Of a DNA stretch of 64,000 bases, positions 10,235 through 19,074 are shown one piece after another; the stretch's first letter is position 1; each line of letters begins with the position of its first letter. Below the pieces are notes generated by a model. The model was given only the letters and a program-made list of their open reading frames with translations, searched no databases and was not told the DNA's origin. The stretch covers positions 279,882 to 343,881 of the forward strand of contig NZ_LMOG01000019.1 in NCBI RefSeq assembly GCF_001423495.1. The letters are read 5' to 3'. A program made the position numbers and the translations under genes. The DNA comes from Xanthomonas sp. Leaf131. GTDB lineage: Bacteria > Pseudomonadota > Gammaproteobacteria > Xanthomonadales > Xanthomonadaceae.

Positions 10235-11322
10235 ACGAATTGCTGTTGAACCTGGTCGATCCCTTGCACCAGTGGTTTGTCGGGCTGGGCGATGGCGGCG
10301 TAGTGCTGTGGACCGTGTTGAAGATCCTGCTGATCACCGTGCCGGTGATCGTGTCGGTGGCCTTCTATGTGGTCTGGGAGCGCAAGCTGATCGGCTGGAT
10401 GCACGTGCGCCACGGGCCGATGTACGTGGGCATGGGCATCTTTCAGGCCTTCGCCGACGTGTTCAAACTCCTGTTCAAGGAGATCGTGCAACCGAGCAGT
10501 GCGCACAAGGCGATGTTCATCATCGCGCCGCTGCTGACGCTGGCGCCGGCCTTCGCGGCCTGGTCGGTGGTGCCGTTCGATGCGCAGCTGGTGCTGTCCA
10601 ACGCCAACGTGGGTCTGCTGTATCTGCTGGCGATGACCTCGCTGGGTGTGTACGGCATCATCCTGGCCGGCTGGGCCTCCAACTCCAAGTACGCGTTTCT
10701 GGGCGCAATGCGCTCGGCCGCGCAGGTGGTCAGCTACGAAATCGCGATGGGCTTTGCGCTGGTCGGCGTGATGATTGCTTCGGGCAGCGTCAACCTGAGC
10801 CAGATCGTGTTGGCGCAGGGCGGTAATTCGGGTTTCTTCGACTGGTTCCTGATCCCGCTGTTCCCATTATTCATCGTGTACTGGGTGTCCGGCGTCGCCG
10901 AAACCAACCGCGCGCCGTTCGACGTGGTGGAAGGCGAATCGGAAATCGTCGCCGGCCACATGGTGGAGTATTCGGGTGGTGCGTTCGCGCTGTTCTTCCT
11001 CGCCGAATACGCCAACATGATCCTGGTCAGCTTCCTGATCTCGATCTTCTTCCTCGGTGGTTGGCTGAGCCCGATCCAGGGTTGGGTCAATGCAGATATC
11101 TCGCCGTGGATCGATTGGTTGTGGAAGGGCGGTTGGCCGTGGCTGCTGATGAAGGTGTTCTTCTTCGCCAGCGCCTACATCTGGTTCCGTGCGAGCTTCC
11201 CGCGTTACCGCTATGACCAGATCATGCGTCTTGGCTGGAAGGTGTTCATTCCGCTCACGATCGTGTGGATCGCAGTGACGGCGTTGATGGTGTTTTACGG
11301 CGTGATCCAGAAGGGCGTGTAA
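10231..11322 (+). CDS. nuoH: NADH-quinone oxidoreductase subunit H
   Basis: 363 residues, membrane subunit that joins the peripheral and membrane arms and forms the entrance of the quinone tunnel. About eight membrane helices are visible. The family motifs [15 protein letters not shown] (first cytoplasmic loop) and [20 protein letters not shown] (acidic loop linking quinone reduction to proton pumping) are intact. It starts at ATG 10231, overlapping the nuoG stop, and is followed 3 bp later by nuoI. Confidence 0.98.
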   Translation: MNELLLNLVDPLHQWFVGLGDGGVVLWTVLKILLITVPVIVSVAFYVVWERKLIGWMHVRHGPMYVGMGIFQAFADVFKLLFKEIVQPSSAHKAMFIIAPLLTLAPAFAAWSVVPFDAQLVLSNANVGLLYLLAMTSLGVYGIILAGWASNSKYAFLGAMRSAAQVVSYEIAMGFALVGVMIASGSVNLSQIVLAQGGNSGFFDWFLIPLFPLFIVYWVSGVAETNRAPFDVVEGESEIVAGHMVEYSGGAFALFFLAEYANMILVSFLISIFFLGGWLSPIQGWVNADISPWIDWLWKGGWPWLLMKVFFFASAYIWFRASFPRYRYDQIMRLGWKVFIPLTIVWIAVTALMVFYGVIQKGV

Positions 11323-11325
11323 TCG

Positions 11326-11814
11326 ATGAATAAGATCACCCATTACTTCAAGAGCCTGCTGCTGCTCGAACTGCTCGGAGGGCTGTGGCTGACGTTGAAA
11401 TACACGTTCAAGCCCAAGTACACCGTGCTGTACCCGATGGAGAAGTTCCCGCAGTCGCCGCGTTTCCGTGGTGTGCATGCGCTGCGTCGCTATCCCAACG
11501 GCGAAGAGCGTTGCATCGCCTGCAAGTTGTGCGAAGCGGTGTGCCCGGCGCTGGCGATCACCATCGACTCGGCCAAGCGCGAGGATGGTTCGCGTCGTAC
11601 CACGCGCTACGACATCGATCTGTTCAAGTGCATCTTCTGCGGCTTCTGCGAAGAAAGCTGCCCGGTGGATTCGATCGTCGAGACGCACCTCCTCGAGTAC
11701 CACTTCGAGAAGCGCGGCGAAAACATTCTTAATAAGCCGCAGCTGCTGGCGATCGGAGACCGGTTCGAAACCGAGATCGCCGAGCGTCGCGCTGCCGATG
11801 CCGCCTTCCGTTGA
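11326..11814 (+). CDS. nuoI: NADH-quinone oxidoreductase subunit I
   Basis: 162 residues, a two-cluster 8Fe-8S ferredoxin that carries N6a and N6b. Both binding motifs are visible, [12 protein letters not shown] and [12 protein letters not shown], separated by the usual 40 or so residues. The N-terminal amphipathic stretch ([20 protein letters not shown]) anchors it to the membrane arm. Length is typical. Confidence 0.98.
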   Translation: MNKITHYFKSLLLLELLGGLWLTLKYTFKPKYTVLYPMEKFPQSPRFRGVHALRRYPNGEERCIACKLCEAVCPALAITIDSAKREDGSRRTTRYDIDLFKCIFCGFCEESCPVDSIVETHLLEYHFEKRGENILNKPQLLAIGDRFETEIAERRAADAAFR

Positions 11815-11821
11815 GGTCATG

Positions 11822-12481
11822 ATGGACTGGGTCAAAATTGCTTTCTACGCGTTCTCCGCCGTCGCGGTCGTCTCTGCGGGTGCGGTGATCAGCGTGCGCA
11901 ACCCGGTGTACGCCGTGTTGTGCCTGATCCTCACCTTCTTCTCGATGGCGTGCATCTGGTTGCTGGTCGGCGCCGAGTTCCTCGGCGTGACGCTGGTGCT
12001 GGTCTATGTCGGCGCGGTGATGGTGCTGTTCCTGTTCGTGGTGATGATGCTGGACATCGACACCAGCCGCCTGCGCGAGGGCTGGGTCAAGTACATGCCG
12101 GTCGGCGTGATCGTGGCGGTGGCGATGTTTGCGCAGATGGTCACTCTGATTGGCGTCAAGGCACGCAGCGCCACGCCGTTCCCGGTCGATAACGCTGCTG
12201 CGCAAGCGGCCGATGTGTCGAACCTGACCTGGCTGGCCAAGAGCCTGTACACCGAGTTCCTGCTGCCGTTCGAATTTGCCGCAGTGATCCTGACCGTGGC
12301 GGTGGTAGCCGCAGTGATGCTGACCTTGCGCAAGCGCACCGGCATCAAGCACCAGAACGCCGGTGAGCAGTCGCGGGTCAAGGCAGGCGACCGTCTGCGC
12401 ATGGTCAAAATGGCAGTTGAAAAGCCGGTACAGGTCGCGCCGAAGCTGGATGCGGCCGACGGACAGGAGGCGAAGTCTTGA
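11822..12481 (+). CDS. nuoJ: NADH-quinone oxidoreductase subunit J
   Basis: 219 residues, five membrane helices. The third helix has the conserved [14 protein letters not shown], where the pi-bulge and charged residues couple to proton translocation. Two ATGs lie in tandem (11819 and 11822); the second is chosen since GAGG at 11813-11816 is then 5 nt away. The C-terminal 40 residues are charged and not conserved. nuoK begins within its last codons. Confidence 0.95.
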   Translation: MDWVKIAFYAFSAVAVVSAGAVISVRNPVYAVLCLILTFFSMACIWLLVGAEFLGVTLVLVYVGAVMVLFLFVVMMLDIDTSRLREGWVKYMPVGVIVAVAMFAQMVTLIGVKARSATPFPVDNAAAQAADVSNLTWLAKSLYTEFLLPFEFAAVILTVAVVAAVMLTLRKRTGIKHQNAGEQSRVKAGDRLRMVKMAVEKPVQVAPKLDAADGQEAKS

Positions 12482-12783
12482 TTACCTTGGGCCACCTGCT
12501 TGGACTGGGCGCGGTGCTGTTCTGCATCTCGCTGGCCGGCATCTTCCTCAACCGCAAGAACGTCATCGTGTTGCTGATGTCGATCGAGCTGATGCTGCTG
12601 TCGGTCAACGTCAACTTCATTGCGTTCTCGCGCGAGCTCGGCGACCCCGCCGGTCAGTTGTTCGTGTTCTTCATCCTGACCGTTGCCGCCGCAGAGGCTG
12701 CGATCGGCCTTGCGATCCTGGTGACTCTGTTCCGCACGCGCCGCACGATCAATGTGGCCGAAGTCGATACGTTGAAGGGCTGA
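12478..12783 (+). CDS. nuoK: NADH-quinone oxidoreductase subunit K
   Basis: 101 residues with three membrane helices. The two buried glutamates of the proton path are in [14 protein letters not shown] and in the [12 protein letters not shown] helix. The start is TTG at 12478, overlapping the nuoJ stop (TTGA), chosen because the following sequence [16 protein letters not shown] is the family N-terminus and no ATG or GTG is available nearby. The AGGAGG just upstream (12465-12470) is a strong ribosome site. Confidence 0.96.
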   Translation: MITLGHLLGLGAVLFCISLAGIFLNRKNVIVLLMSIELMLLSVNVNFIAFSRELGDPAGQLFVFFILTVAAAEAAIGLAILVTLFRTRRTINVAEVDTLKG

Positions 12784-12790
12784 CCTGTAG

Positions 12791-14968
12791 ATGGAAATCA
12801 CTCTCTCCAAGAGTCTGTTGATTGCAGTGGTGCTTGCACCGCTGGTCGGCAGCATCATCGCCGGCCTGTTCGGTCGCCAGGTAGGGCGCAAGGGCGCGCA
12901 ATACGTCACCATTCTGGGCGTGGCGGTCAGCTGCGTGCTGTCGTGCCTGACGCTGTACCAATTGGTGGAGCAGGGCGCCAGCCCGTTCAACCAGAACCTG
13001 TACACCTTCTTCGACGTCGGTAACTACTCTGCGCACGTCGGCTTCATGGTCGACCGCCTGACTGCGATGATGATGGTGGTGGTGACCTTCGTGTCGCTGC
13101 TGGTGCACATCTACACCATCGGCTACATGGAAGAAGATCCGGGCTACCAGCGCTTCTTCAGCTACATCTCGTTGTTCACCTTCTCCATGCTCACGTTGGT
13201 GATGAGCAACAACTTCCTGCAGCTGTTCTTCGGCTGGGAAGCGGTGGGTCTGGTGTCCTACCTATTGATCGGTTTCTGGTTCAAGCGCCCGACTGCCGTG
13301 TTCGCCAACATGAAGGCGTTCCTGGTCAATCGTGTCGGCGACTTCGGCTTCATTCTCGGTATCGCCGGTGTGTTGCTGTGGTTCGGCTCGCTGGATTACT
13401 CCACCGTGTTCGCCAATGCGACCACCATGGCCAACGCCAAGGTGCAGCTGTTCGCAGGCCACGAGTGGAGCGTGATGACGCTGATCTGCATCTGCCTGTT
13501 CATCGGTGCGATGGGTAAATCGGCGCAGGTGCCGTTGCACGTGTGGCTGCCGGATTCGATGGAGGGCCCGACCCCGATCTCCGCGCTGATCCATGCCGCA
13601 ACAATGGTGACCGCAGGCATCTTCATGGTCGCGCGCATGTCGCCGTTGTTCGAACTGTCGGAAACCGCGCTCAACTTCATCCTGTTCATCGGTGCGACCA
13701 CGGCCTTCTTCACCGGCCTGATCGGCATCGTGCAGAACGACATCAAGCGCGTGGTTGCGTATTCCACGCTGTCCCAGCTCGGTTACATGACCGTGGCGCT
13801 GGGCGTGTCTGCTTATTCGGCGGCCGTGTTCCATCTGATGACGCATGCCTTCTTCAAGGCGCTGCTGTTCCTGGCGGCCGGCTCGGTCATCATCGGCATG
13901 CACCACGAGCAGGACATGCGCAAGATGGGCGGCCTGCGCAAGTACATGAAGGTGACCTACTGGACCAGCGTGATCGGTACCCTGGCCCTGGTCGGTACGC
14001 CGTTCTTCTCCGGCTTCTACTCGAAAGACACCATCATCGAGGCAGCCGCGCACCACGCGCACGAGTCGCATAGCTGGATTGCAACCTACGGTTACTGGGC
14101 AGTGCTCGGCGGCGTGCTGGTCACCAGCTTCTACAGCTTCCGTCTGCTGTTCCTGACCTTCCACGGCAAGGAGCGTTTCCGCGACGCGCATGCGCATGAT
14201 GCACATGGTGCGGATGCCCACCACGGCAGCGACGATTCGCATGCTGATGCCCATGCGCACGACAGCCACGCAAGCGACGCACATGTACACGATGCGCACG
14301 CTCACGACGATCACGGCCATGGCCACCACGGTGTCCACGAGCCGCATGAGTCGAAGTGGGTGGTGACGCTGCCGCTGGTATTGCTGGCGATTCCCTCGGT
14401 GGCGATCGGCTTCTTCACCATCGGCCCGATGCTGTTCGGCACCGATTGGCAGGGCCATCACGCAGCGCACGCGATCAAGGGTCAGGCGGTGTCGTTCTTC
14501 ACCGGCATTGTCGACTTCTACGATCCGGCACGCGACACCGTTGGCGCACTGGCCGAAGAGTTCCATGGTCCGGTGGCGTTCGCACTGCACGGCATGATGG
14601 CGGCGCCGTTCTTCCTGACTGTCGCTGGCCTGTTGTTGGCCGCGCTGTTCTATCTTTGGAAGCCGGAGCTGGCCACCAAGTCGCGCAAGGCATTCGCGCC
14701 GATCGTGTGGCTGCTGGAAAACAAGTACGGTTTCGACAAGCTCTGGATCAATGGCTTCGCCGGTGGCGGCGTGGTTCTTGGCAAGGCGTCACGTGCCATC
14801 GATACCCATGTGGTCGACGGTGTCGTCGTCAATGGTTCTGCCCGACTGATCGACCTGGCTGCAAATCTGCTGCGTCGCACGCAATCCGGTTTCCTCTATC
14901 ACTACGCCTTCGCAATGATCATCGGTTTGATCGCCTTGTTGGCGGTACTGATGCATTTCTGGCGTTGA
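12791..14968 (+). CDS. nuoL: NADH-quinone oxidoreductase subunit L, with a His/Asp-rich insertion
   Basis: 725 residues, the distal antiporter-like subunit, about 110 longer than the 613-residue Escherichia protein. The core is normal: FFGWEAVGLVSYLLIGFW with the essential Glu, HVWLPDSMEGPTPISALIHAATMV, and the Lys-bearing helices. Residues 464-521 hold an insertion with 19 His and 11 Asp between two predicted helices (encoded at 14180-14359). The long C-terminal lateral helix follows. The insertion could bind divalent metal, but that is inference. The gene is 7 bp after nuoK. Confidence 0.97.
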   Translation: MEITLSKSLLIAVVLAPLVGSIIAGLFGRQVGRKGAQYVTILGVAVSCVLSCLTLYQLVEQGASPFNQNLYTFFDVGNYSAHVGFMVDRLTAMMMVVVTFVSLLVHIYTIGYMEEDPGYQRFFSYISLFTFSMLTLVMSNNFLQLFFGWEAVGLVSYLLIGFWFKRPTAVFANMKAFLVNRVGDFGFILGIAGVLLWFGSLDYSTVFANATTMANAKVQLFAGHEWSVMTLICICLFIGAMGKSAQVPLHVWLPDSMEGPTPISALIHAATMVTAGIFMVARMSPLFELSETALNFILFIGATTAFFTGLIGIVQNDIKRVVAYSTLSQLGYMTVALGVSAYSAAVFHLMTHAFFKALLFLAAGSVIIGMHHEQDMRKMGGLRKYMKVTYWTSVIGTLALVGTPFFSGFYSKDTIIEAAAHHAHESHSWIATYGYWAVLGGVLVTSFYSFRLLFLTFHGKERFRDAHAHDAHGADAHHGSDDSHADAHAHDSHASDAHVHDAHAHDDHGHGHHGVHEPHESKWVVTLPLVLLAIPSVAIGFFTIGPMLFGTDWQGHHAAHAIKGQAVSFFTGIVDFYDPARDTVGALAEEFHGPVAFALHGMMAAPFFLTVAGLLLAALFYLWKPELATKSRKAFAPIVWLLENKYGFDKLWINGFAGGGVVLGKASRAIDTHVVDGVVVNGSARLIDLAANLLRRTQSGFLYHYAFAMIIGLIALLAVLMHFWR

Positions 14969-14988
14969 CCTGTACGGAATAAGAAAAC

Positions 14989-16491
14989 GTGTCGAACTGG
15001 CCTTTACTGTCTATCTTGATCTGGCTGCCGATTATCGGTGGCGCCCTGATCCTTGCGTTGCGCAACGCCGAAACTGCCCGCTGGGCATCGTTGGCGGTGG
15101 CGGTGGCGACCTTTGTGCTGAGTCTGCCGCTGCTGGGCTACGACACCGCCAATGACGCCATGCAGTTCATCGAACTGCACGCCTGGATTCCGGCCTACAA
15201 CATCGGTTACAACCTGGGCGTGGACGGCATTGCGGTCGCGTTGATCGTGCTGACCACGCTGGTGACAGTGCTGGCCTTGATCGGCGCCTGGCGCTCGATC
15301 GACAAGCGCGTCAATCAGTACGTTGCTGCCTTCCTGATCCTGGAAGGCGTGACGGTCGGCATCTTCGCCGCCACCGACGCGATGCTGTTCTATGTCTTCT
15401 TCGAAGCCATGCTGATCCCGATGTTTCTGATCATCGGTGTCTGGGGCGGCCCGCGACGTATCTACGCGGCGATGAAGTTCTTCCTGTACACCTTCCTCGG
15501 CTCGGTGCTGATGCTGGTGGGCCTGGTCTATCTGTATTTGAAGGGTGGCAGCTTCCAGCTGGCCGACCTGTACGCGCTGCAGCTGACCGCCAAGGAGCAG
15601 ACCTGGATCTTCTTCGCGTTCCTGATCGCCTTTGCGGTCAAGGTGCCGATGTTCCCGGTGCACACCTGGCTGCCGGACGCGCACGTCGAGGCGCCGACCG
15701 CCGGTTCGGTGATCCTGGCCGCAATCGCATTGAAGATCGGCGGCTATGGCTTCCTGCGCTTCAATCTGCCGATCGTGCCGGACGCGAGCCACGAGTTCGC
15801 CTGGCTGGTGATCACGCTGTCGTTGATCGCGGTGGTCTACGTCGGCCTGGTCGCCTTGGTGCAGGACGACATGAAGAAGCTGGTGGCGTATTCGTCCATC
15901 GCGCACATGGGTTTCGTGACCCTGGGTACCTTCATCGCTTTCACCCTGGTGCGCGAATACGGCAGCACCGACGCCGCCCGTCTGGGCCTGCAGGGTGCGA
16001 TGGTGCAGATGATTTCGCATGGCTTCGTCTCCGGTGCGATGTTCTCCTGCATTGGCGTGCTCTACGACCGCATGCACACCCGCCGCATTGCCGATTACGG
16101 CGGCGTGGTCAACGTGATGCCCTGGTTCGCCACGTTCTCCATGCTGTTCTTTATGGCCAATGCCGGCCTGCCGGGTACCAGCGGTTTCGTGGGCGAGTTC
16201 ATGGTGATCCTGGCCAGCTTCCAGAAGCACCCGTTGGTTGCCTTCGCCGCTGCTACGACGCTGGTGATCACCGCCGCCTACACATTGTGGCTCTACAAGC
16301 GCGTGTTCTTTGGCGAAGTGGCCAATGCACACGTGGCCGAGCTGAAGGACATCAATGGCCGTGAGGCATTCGTGCTGGGGGTGTTCGCCGCTGGCGTGCT
16401 GGCCCTGGGCCTGTATCCGAAGCCGCTGACCGATCTGATGGAACCATCGATCGCCAAGCTGGCTACCCAGATTGCCGCGACCAAGCTGTAA
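14989..16491 (+). CDS. nuoM: NADH-quinone oxidoreductase subunit M
   Basis: 500 residues, second antiporter-like proton-pumping subunit with about 14 membrane helices. Conserved FFEAMLIPMFLIIGVWG carries the key Glu, and KVPMFPVHTWLPDAHVEAPT plus the later KKLVAYSSIAHMGF segment hold the Lys residues of the proton path. The start is GTG at 14989, with a GGAATAAG ribosome site upstream. Confidence 0.97.
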   Translation: MSNWPLLSILIWLPIIGGALILALRNAETARWASLAVAVATFVLSLPLLGYDTANDAMQFIELHAWIPAYNIGYNLGVDGIAVALIVLTTLVTVLALIGAWRSIDKRVNQYVAAFLILEGVTVGIFAATDAMLFYVFFEAMLIPMFLIIGVWGGPRRIYAAMKFFLYTFLGSVLMLVGLVYLYLKGGSFQLADLYALQLTAKEQTWIFFAFLIAFAVKVPMFPVHTWLPDAHVEAPTAGSVILAAIALKIGGYGFLRFNLPIVPDASHEFAWLVITLSLIAVVYVGLVALVQDDMKKLVAYSSIAHMGFVTLGTFIAFTLVREYGSTDAARLGLQGAMVQMISHGFVSGAMFSCIGVLYDRMHTRRIADYGGVVNVMPWFATFSMLFFMANAGLPGTSGFVGEFMVILASFQKHPLVAFAAATTLVITAAYTLWLYKRVFFGEVANAHVAELKDINGREAFVLGVFAAGVLALGLYPKPLTDLMEPSIAKLATQIAATKL

Positions 16492-16527
16492 CCGCTTGCC
16501 GTACGTACCGATTTTCAGGATTTGATG

Positions 16528-17988
16528 ATGACCACGCCAACGCTCGCGCCGTTGACCACCGCTGACCTGGCTCCGCTCGCACCGGAGCTGGTGCTGATCG
16601 GCGGCGCCTTTGCCCTGCTGATGCTCGATCTATTTGTGAGCCAGCGGCACAAGGTCTGGACCCACCTGTTCTCCGTGGCCGTGTTGGCCGTGGTCTTCGC
16701 GATGCTGGCGACCGGGACGGGCGGGCAGGGCGAAGCCTTCCACGGCATGTTTGTCCGCGACACCGCCGCCGACGTCATGAAGACGGTGATCGTGCTGGTC
16801 AGCGGCCTGAGCCTGGTCTACGGCTGGACCTACCTGCGCGAACGCAATCTCTATCAGGGCGAAATCCCGGTACTGGTGTTGTTCGCCACTGCCGGCATGA
16901 TGCTGCTGGCCTCGGCAGGCAGCCTGCTGATGGTGTACCTGGGTCTGGAACTGCTCGCGCTGTGCTCCTACGCGCTGGTCGCCTCCAATCGCGACAACGG
17001 CCTGGCCACCGAAGCGGCGATGAAGTATTTCGTGCTCGGTTCGCTGGCGTCAGGGCTGTTGCTGTACGGCATGTCGCTGGTCTACGGTGCCACCGGCACG
17101 CTTAGCCTGGCCGGCATTCACGATGCGATCGAAGGATCCGGCGAGCGCACGTTGCTGCTGACCGGCACCATCTTCATGATCGCCGGCGTGGCCTTCAAGC
17201 TGGGTGCTGCGCCGTTCCACATGTGGCTGCCCGACGTTTATCAGGGCGCGCCCGCACCGATCGCGTTGTTCATCAGTTCCGCGCCCAAGCTCGCTGCTTT
17301 CGGGATGACCTATCGCCTGCTCGAAGTTGGCATGGGCCCGTTGTCGCCGCAGTGGCATCTGTTGATCGGTGGGTTGTCGGCACTGTCGCTGGTGATCGGC
17401 AACCTGATGGCGATTGCGCAGACCAATCTCAAGCGCATGCTCGCGTATTCGACTGTCTCGCATATCGGCTTTTTGTTGATGGGCGTGGCCGGCGGTGGCG
17501 AAGAGGGTTATGCCGCGGCGATGTTCTACGCGGTGAGCTACACCATCATGTCGACTGCTGCGTTCGGCGCCATCATCGCGTTGTCGCGCAATGGCTTCGA
17601 AGCCGAGAACATCGACGACTTCAAGGGTCTCAACGCACGTAATCCATGGATGGCCGGGCTGGTGCTGTGCATCATGGCCTCGCTGGCCGGCATCCCGCCG
17701 TTCCTCGGCTTCTGGACCAAGCTGGCGGTGTTGGGCGCTGCGGTGAAGGGCGACATGTTGTGGTTGGCGTTGGTCGGCGTGCTCTGCGCGGTGATGGGTG
17801 CTTACTACTATTTGCGCGTCATCAAGGTGATGTACTTCGATGAGCCGGTGGGCGAACCGTTGCCGGCCAACAACGACCGTGTGCTCGGCACCGTACTCGG
17901 CGTCAATGCACTCGCACTGCTTGCACTGGGGCTGGCCTGGAGCCCGATCATGGTGTGGTGCCAGCGCGCATTTGCAGGCCTTGCGTAA
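16528..17988 (+). CDS. nuoN: NADH-quinone oxidoreductase subunit N
   Basis: 486 residues, third antiporter-like subunit and last gene of the operon. YLGLELLALCSYALVA, FKLGAAPFHMWLPDVYQGAP and LKRMLAYSTVSHIGF give the conserved Glu and Lys pattern. ATG codons at 16525 and 16528 are both possible; AGGA at 16517-16520 is best spaced (7 nt) for 16528. No clear intrinsic terminator follows within the next 150 bp. Confidence 0.96.
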   Translation: MTTPTLAPLTTADLAPLAPELVLIGGAFALLMLDLFVSQRHKVWTHLFSVAVLAVVFAMLATGTGGQGEAFHGMFVRDTAADVMKTVIVLVSGLSLVYGWTYLRERNLYQGEIPVLVLFATAGMMLLASAGSLLMVYLGLELLALCSYALVASNRDNGLATEAAMKYFVLGSLASGLLLYGMSLVYGATGTLSLAGIHDAIEGSGERTLLLTGTIFMIAGVAFKLGAAPFHMWLPDVYQGAPAPIALFISSAPKLAAFGMTYRLLEVGMGPLSPQWHLLIGGLSALSLVIGNLMAIAQTNLKRMLAYSTVSHIGFLLMGVAGGGEEGYAAAMFYAVSYTIMSTAAFGAIIALSRNGFEAENIDDFKGLNARNPWMAGLVLCIMASLAGIPPFLGFWTKLAVLGAAVKGDMLWLALVGVLCAVMGAYYYLRVIKVMYFDEPVGEPLPANNDRVLGTVLGVNALALLALGLAWSPIMVWCQRAFAGLA

Positions 17989-18151
17989 GGCAGGCGTGCC
18001 AGCATGACGTTGCAGGCGCGTGGATCAAACGCGCTTTCGACAGATAACTGAAATAAAGTCGTGATTGCTGTTTCGTTTTTGTTGCAATGCGGTTATCATT
18101 TGCCGCGACGTTGATGACCCCCAAGGTTTTCAACCGATGAAAAACTAGGGC

Positions 18152-18180
18152 TTGCAATTGCCGCTCAAGTTCTTCATAAT
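18152..18180 (+). promoter_or_regulatory. Sigma-70-type promoter for initiator tRNA (metY)
   Basis: TTGCAA (-35, 18152-18157) and CATAAT (-10, 18175-18180) are separated by exactly 17 bp and end 11 bp before the tRNA 5' end. It is one of the best promoter matches in the window. It probably also supplies transcripts that read through to rimP-nusA-infB. Confidence 0.8.
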
Positions 18181-18191
18181 TCCGCTTCTGC

Positions 18192-18268
18192 TGCGGGGTG
18201 GAGCAGTCTGGCAGCTCGTCGGGCTCATAACCCGAAGGTCGCAGGTTCAAATCCTGCCCCCGCTACCA
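18192..18268 (+). tRNA. metY: Initiator tRNA-fMet (anticodon CAT)
   Basis: 77 nt including encoded CCA. The anticodon loop is CTCATAA. Two initiator-specific features are visible: the three consecutive G-C pairs at the bottom of the anticodon stem (GGG opposite CCC) and an unpaired first acceptor position (T opposite T), where elongator tRNAs have a Watson-Crick pair. The following base pairs GCGGGG/CCCCGC close the acceptor stem. The position before rimP-nusA-infB is the same as metY in Escherichia. Confidence 0.95.
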
Positions 18269-18327
18269 AGTTTGAATTGCTGCTTTAATGCAGTATGCCT
18301 TAGGGCAGCAGTTCATCTTCTTGGATC

Positions 18328-18353
18328 GCAAAGACGCATGTTCCCGTCTTTGC
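18328..18353 (+). terminator. Hairpin downstream of metY
   Basis: A perfect 9-bp stem, GCAAAGACG / CGTCTTTGC, with an 8-nt loop. No T-run follows directly, so on its own it may be a processing or pausing structure rather than a terminator. It is the first of three stacked hairpins between metY and rimP. Confidence 0.5.
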
Positions 18354-18354
18354 G

Positions 18355-18380
18355 CCGACCCTGAGAGGTCGGGCTTTTTT
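18355..18380 (+). terminator. Intrinsic terminator between metY and rimP (first)
   Basis: CCGACC pairs with GGTCGG across a 6-nt loop, followed within 2 nt by six T residues at 18375-18380. It has a short stem but canonical layout. Confidence 0.65.
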
Positions 18381-18384
18381 CACG

Positions 18385-18413
18385 CAAGGGGCCCATCGGG
18401 CCCCTTGTTTTTT
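18385..18413 (+). terminator. Strong intrinsic terminator between metY and rimP (second)
   Basis: Perfect 10-bp GC-rich stem CAAGGGGCCC / GGGCCCCTTG with a 3-nt loop, followed immediately by TTTTTT at 18408-18413. Lying 67 bp before rimP, it should stop most metY transcripts. The downstream genes then depend on read-through or on an unseen promoter, as in the Escherichia metY-nusA leader, where NusA acts on such signals. Confidence 0.85.
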
Positions 18414-18479
18414 CCGGAACCGGAAAGTTTGCTGCCGGTTGCCGGGGTTCTACTGGCAATCATTTGATCAGGGCAGTCT

Positions 18480-19070
18480 GTGAGCGAAAAAGCGACCGAA
18501 ATCGCGAATCTGCTGAGTCCAACGGTTGAGTCCTTGGGCTTGGAACTACTGGGTGTGGAATATCTTCCCGCTCCAGGTGGCGCCACGTTGCGCCTGTACA
18601 TCGATGTGCCGCTGGCCGAACAGCCCGAGCGTGTGATCAACGTCGATGACTGCGAGCGCGTGAGTCGCGAAGTCTCCGCCCAGCTCGACGTCGAAGATCC
18701 GATCACCGGCAACTACACGCTCGAAGTGTCTTCGCCGGGTGTGGATCGTCCCTTGTTCACGCTGGAGCAGTTCGCACGCCATGCCGGCGAGTCCGCAAAG
18801 ATCGTGTTGAAGCTGGCGCAGGATGGTCGGCGCCGCTTCCAGGGCCCGATCCTGCGCGTAGATGCCGAGGCCGATGCGGTGGTGTTCGCCATCGATGGCA
18901 AGGACGTGCAGATCGGCTTCGACAACATCGACAAGGCGCGCATCCTGCCGGATTGGGTTGCGCTGGGTCTGGCACCGCAAAAACCGAATAAGCCCGGCCC
19001 GAAAAAACCCGGGCACGAGAAGAAGAAACCATCCAACGAGTCGGCGGCTGGCAAGCCGCGCGCGGAGTGA
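18480..19070 (+). CDS. rimP: Ribosome maturation factor RimP
   Basis: 196 residues, needed for maturation of the 30S subunit in the cytoplasm. The start is GTG at 18480. The N-terminal alpha/beta domain ([24 protein letters not shown], then the [15 protein letters not shown] region) and [14 protein letters not shown] are family hallmarks; the C-terminal SH3-like domain follows. The last 35 residues are a Lys/Pro-rich low-complexity tail not found in Escherichia (about 150 residues). It is 4 bp from nusA, so in one operon. Confidence 0.97.
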   Translation: MSEKATEIANLLSPTVESLGLELLGVEYLPAPGGATLRLYIDVPLAEQPERVINVDDCERVSREVSAQLDVEDPITGNYTLEVSSPGVDRPLFTLEQFARHAGESAKIVLKLAQDGRRRFQGPILRVDAEADAVVFAIDGKDVQIGFDNIDKARILPDWVALGLAPQKPNKPGPKKPGHEKKKPSNESAAGKPRAE

Positions 19071-19074
19071 CTAA

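Noticed and set aside
14180..14359. His-rich part of nuoL considered as a short tandem repeat or CRISPR-like array
   Set aside because: The repeat unit is irregular at DNA level and in frame with NuoL, so it is a low-complexity protein segment.
13262..16332. Reverse open frames (two of 442 codons) opposite nuoL and nuoM
   Set aside because: The His/Gln/Asp/Arg-rich translation is the antisense of transmembrane codons; no ribosome site or conserved motif.
18152..18364. 70-codon open frame overlapping the metY promoter and tRNA
   Set aside because: It runs through the tRNA gene, so it cannot be a real protein gene.
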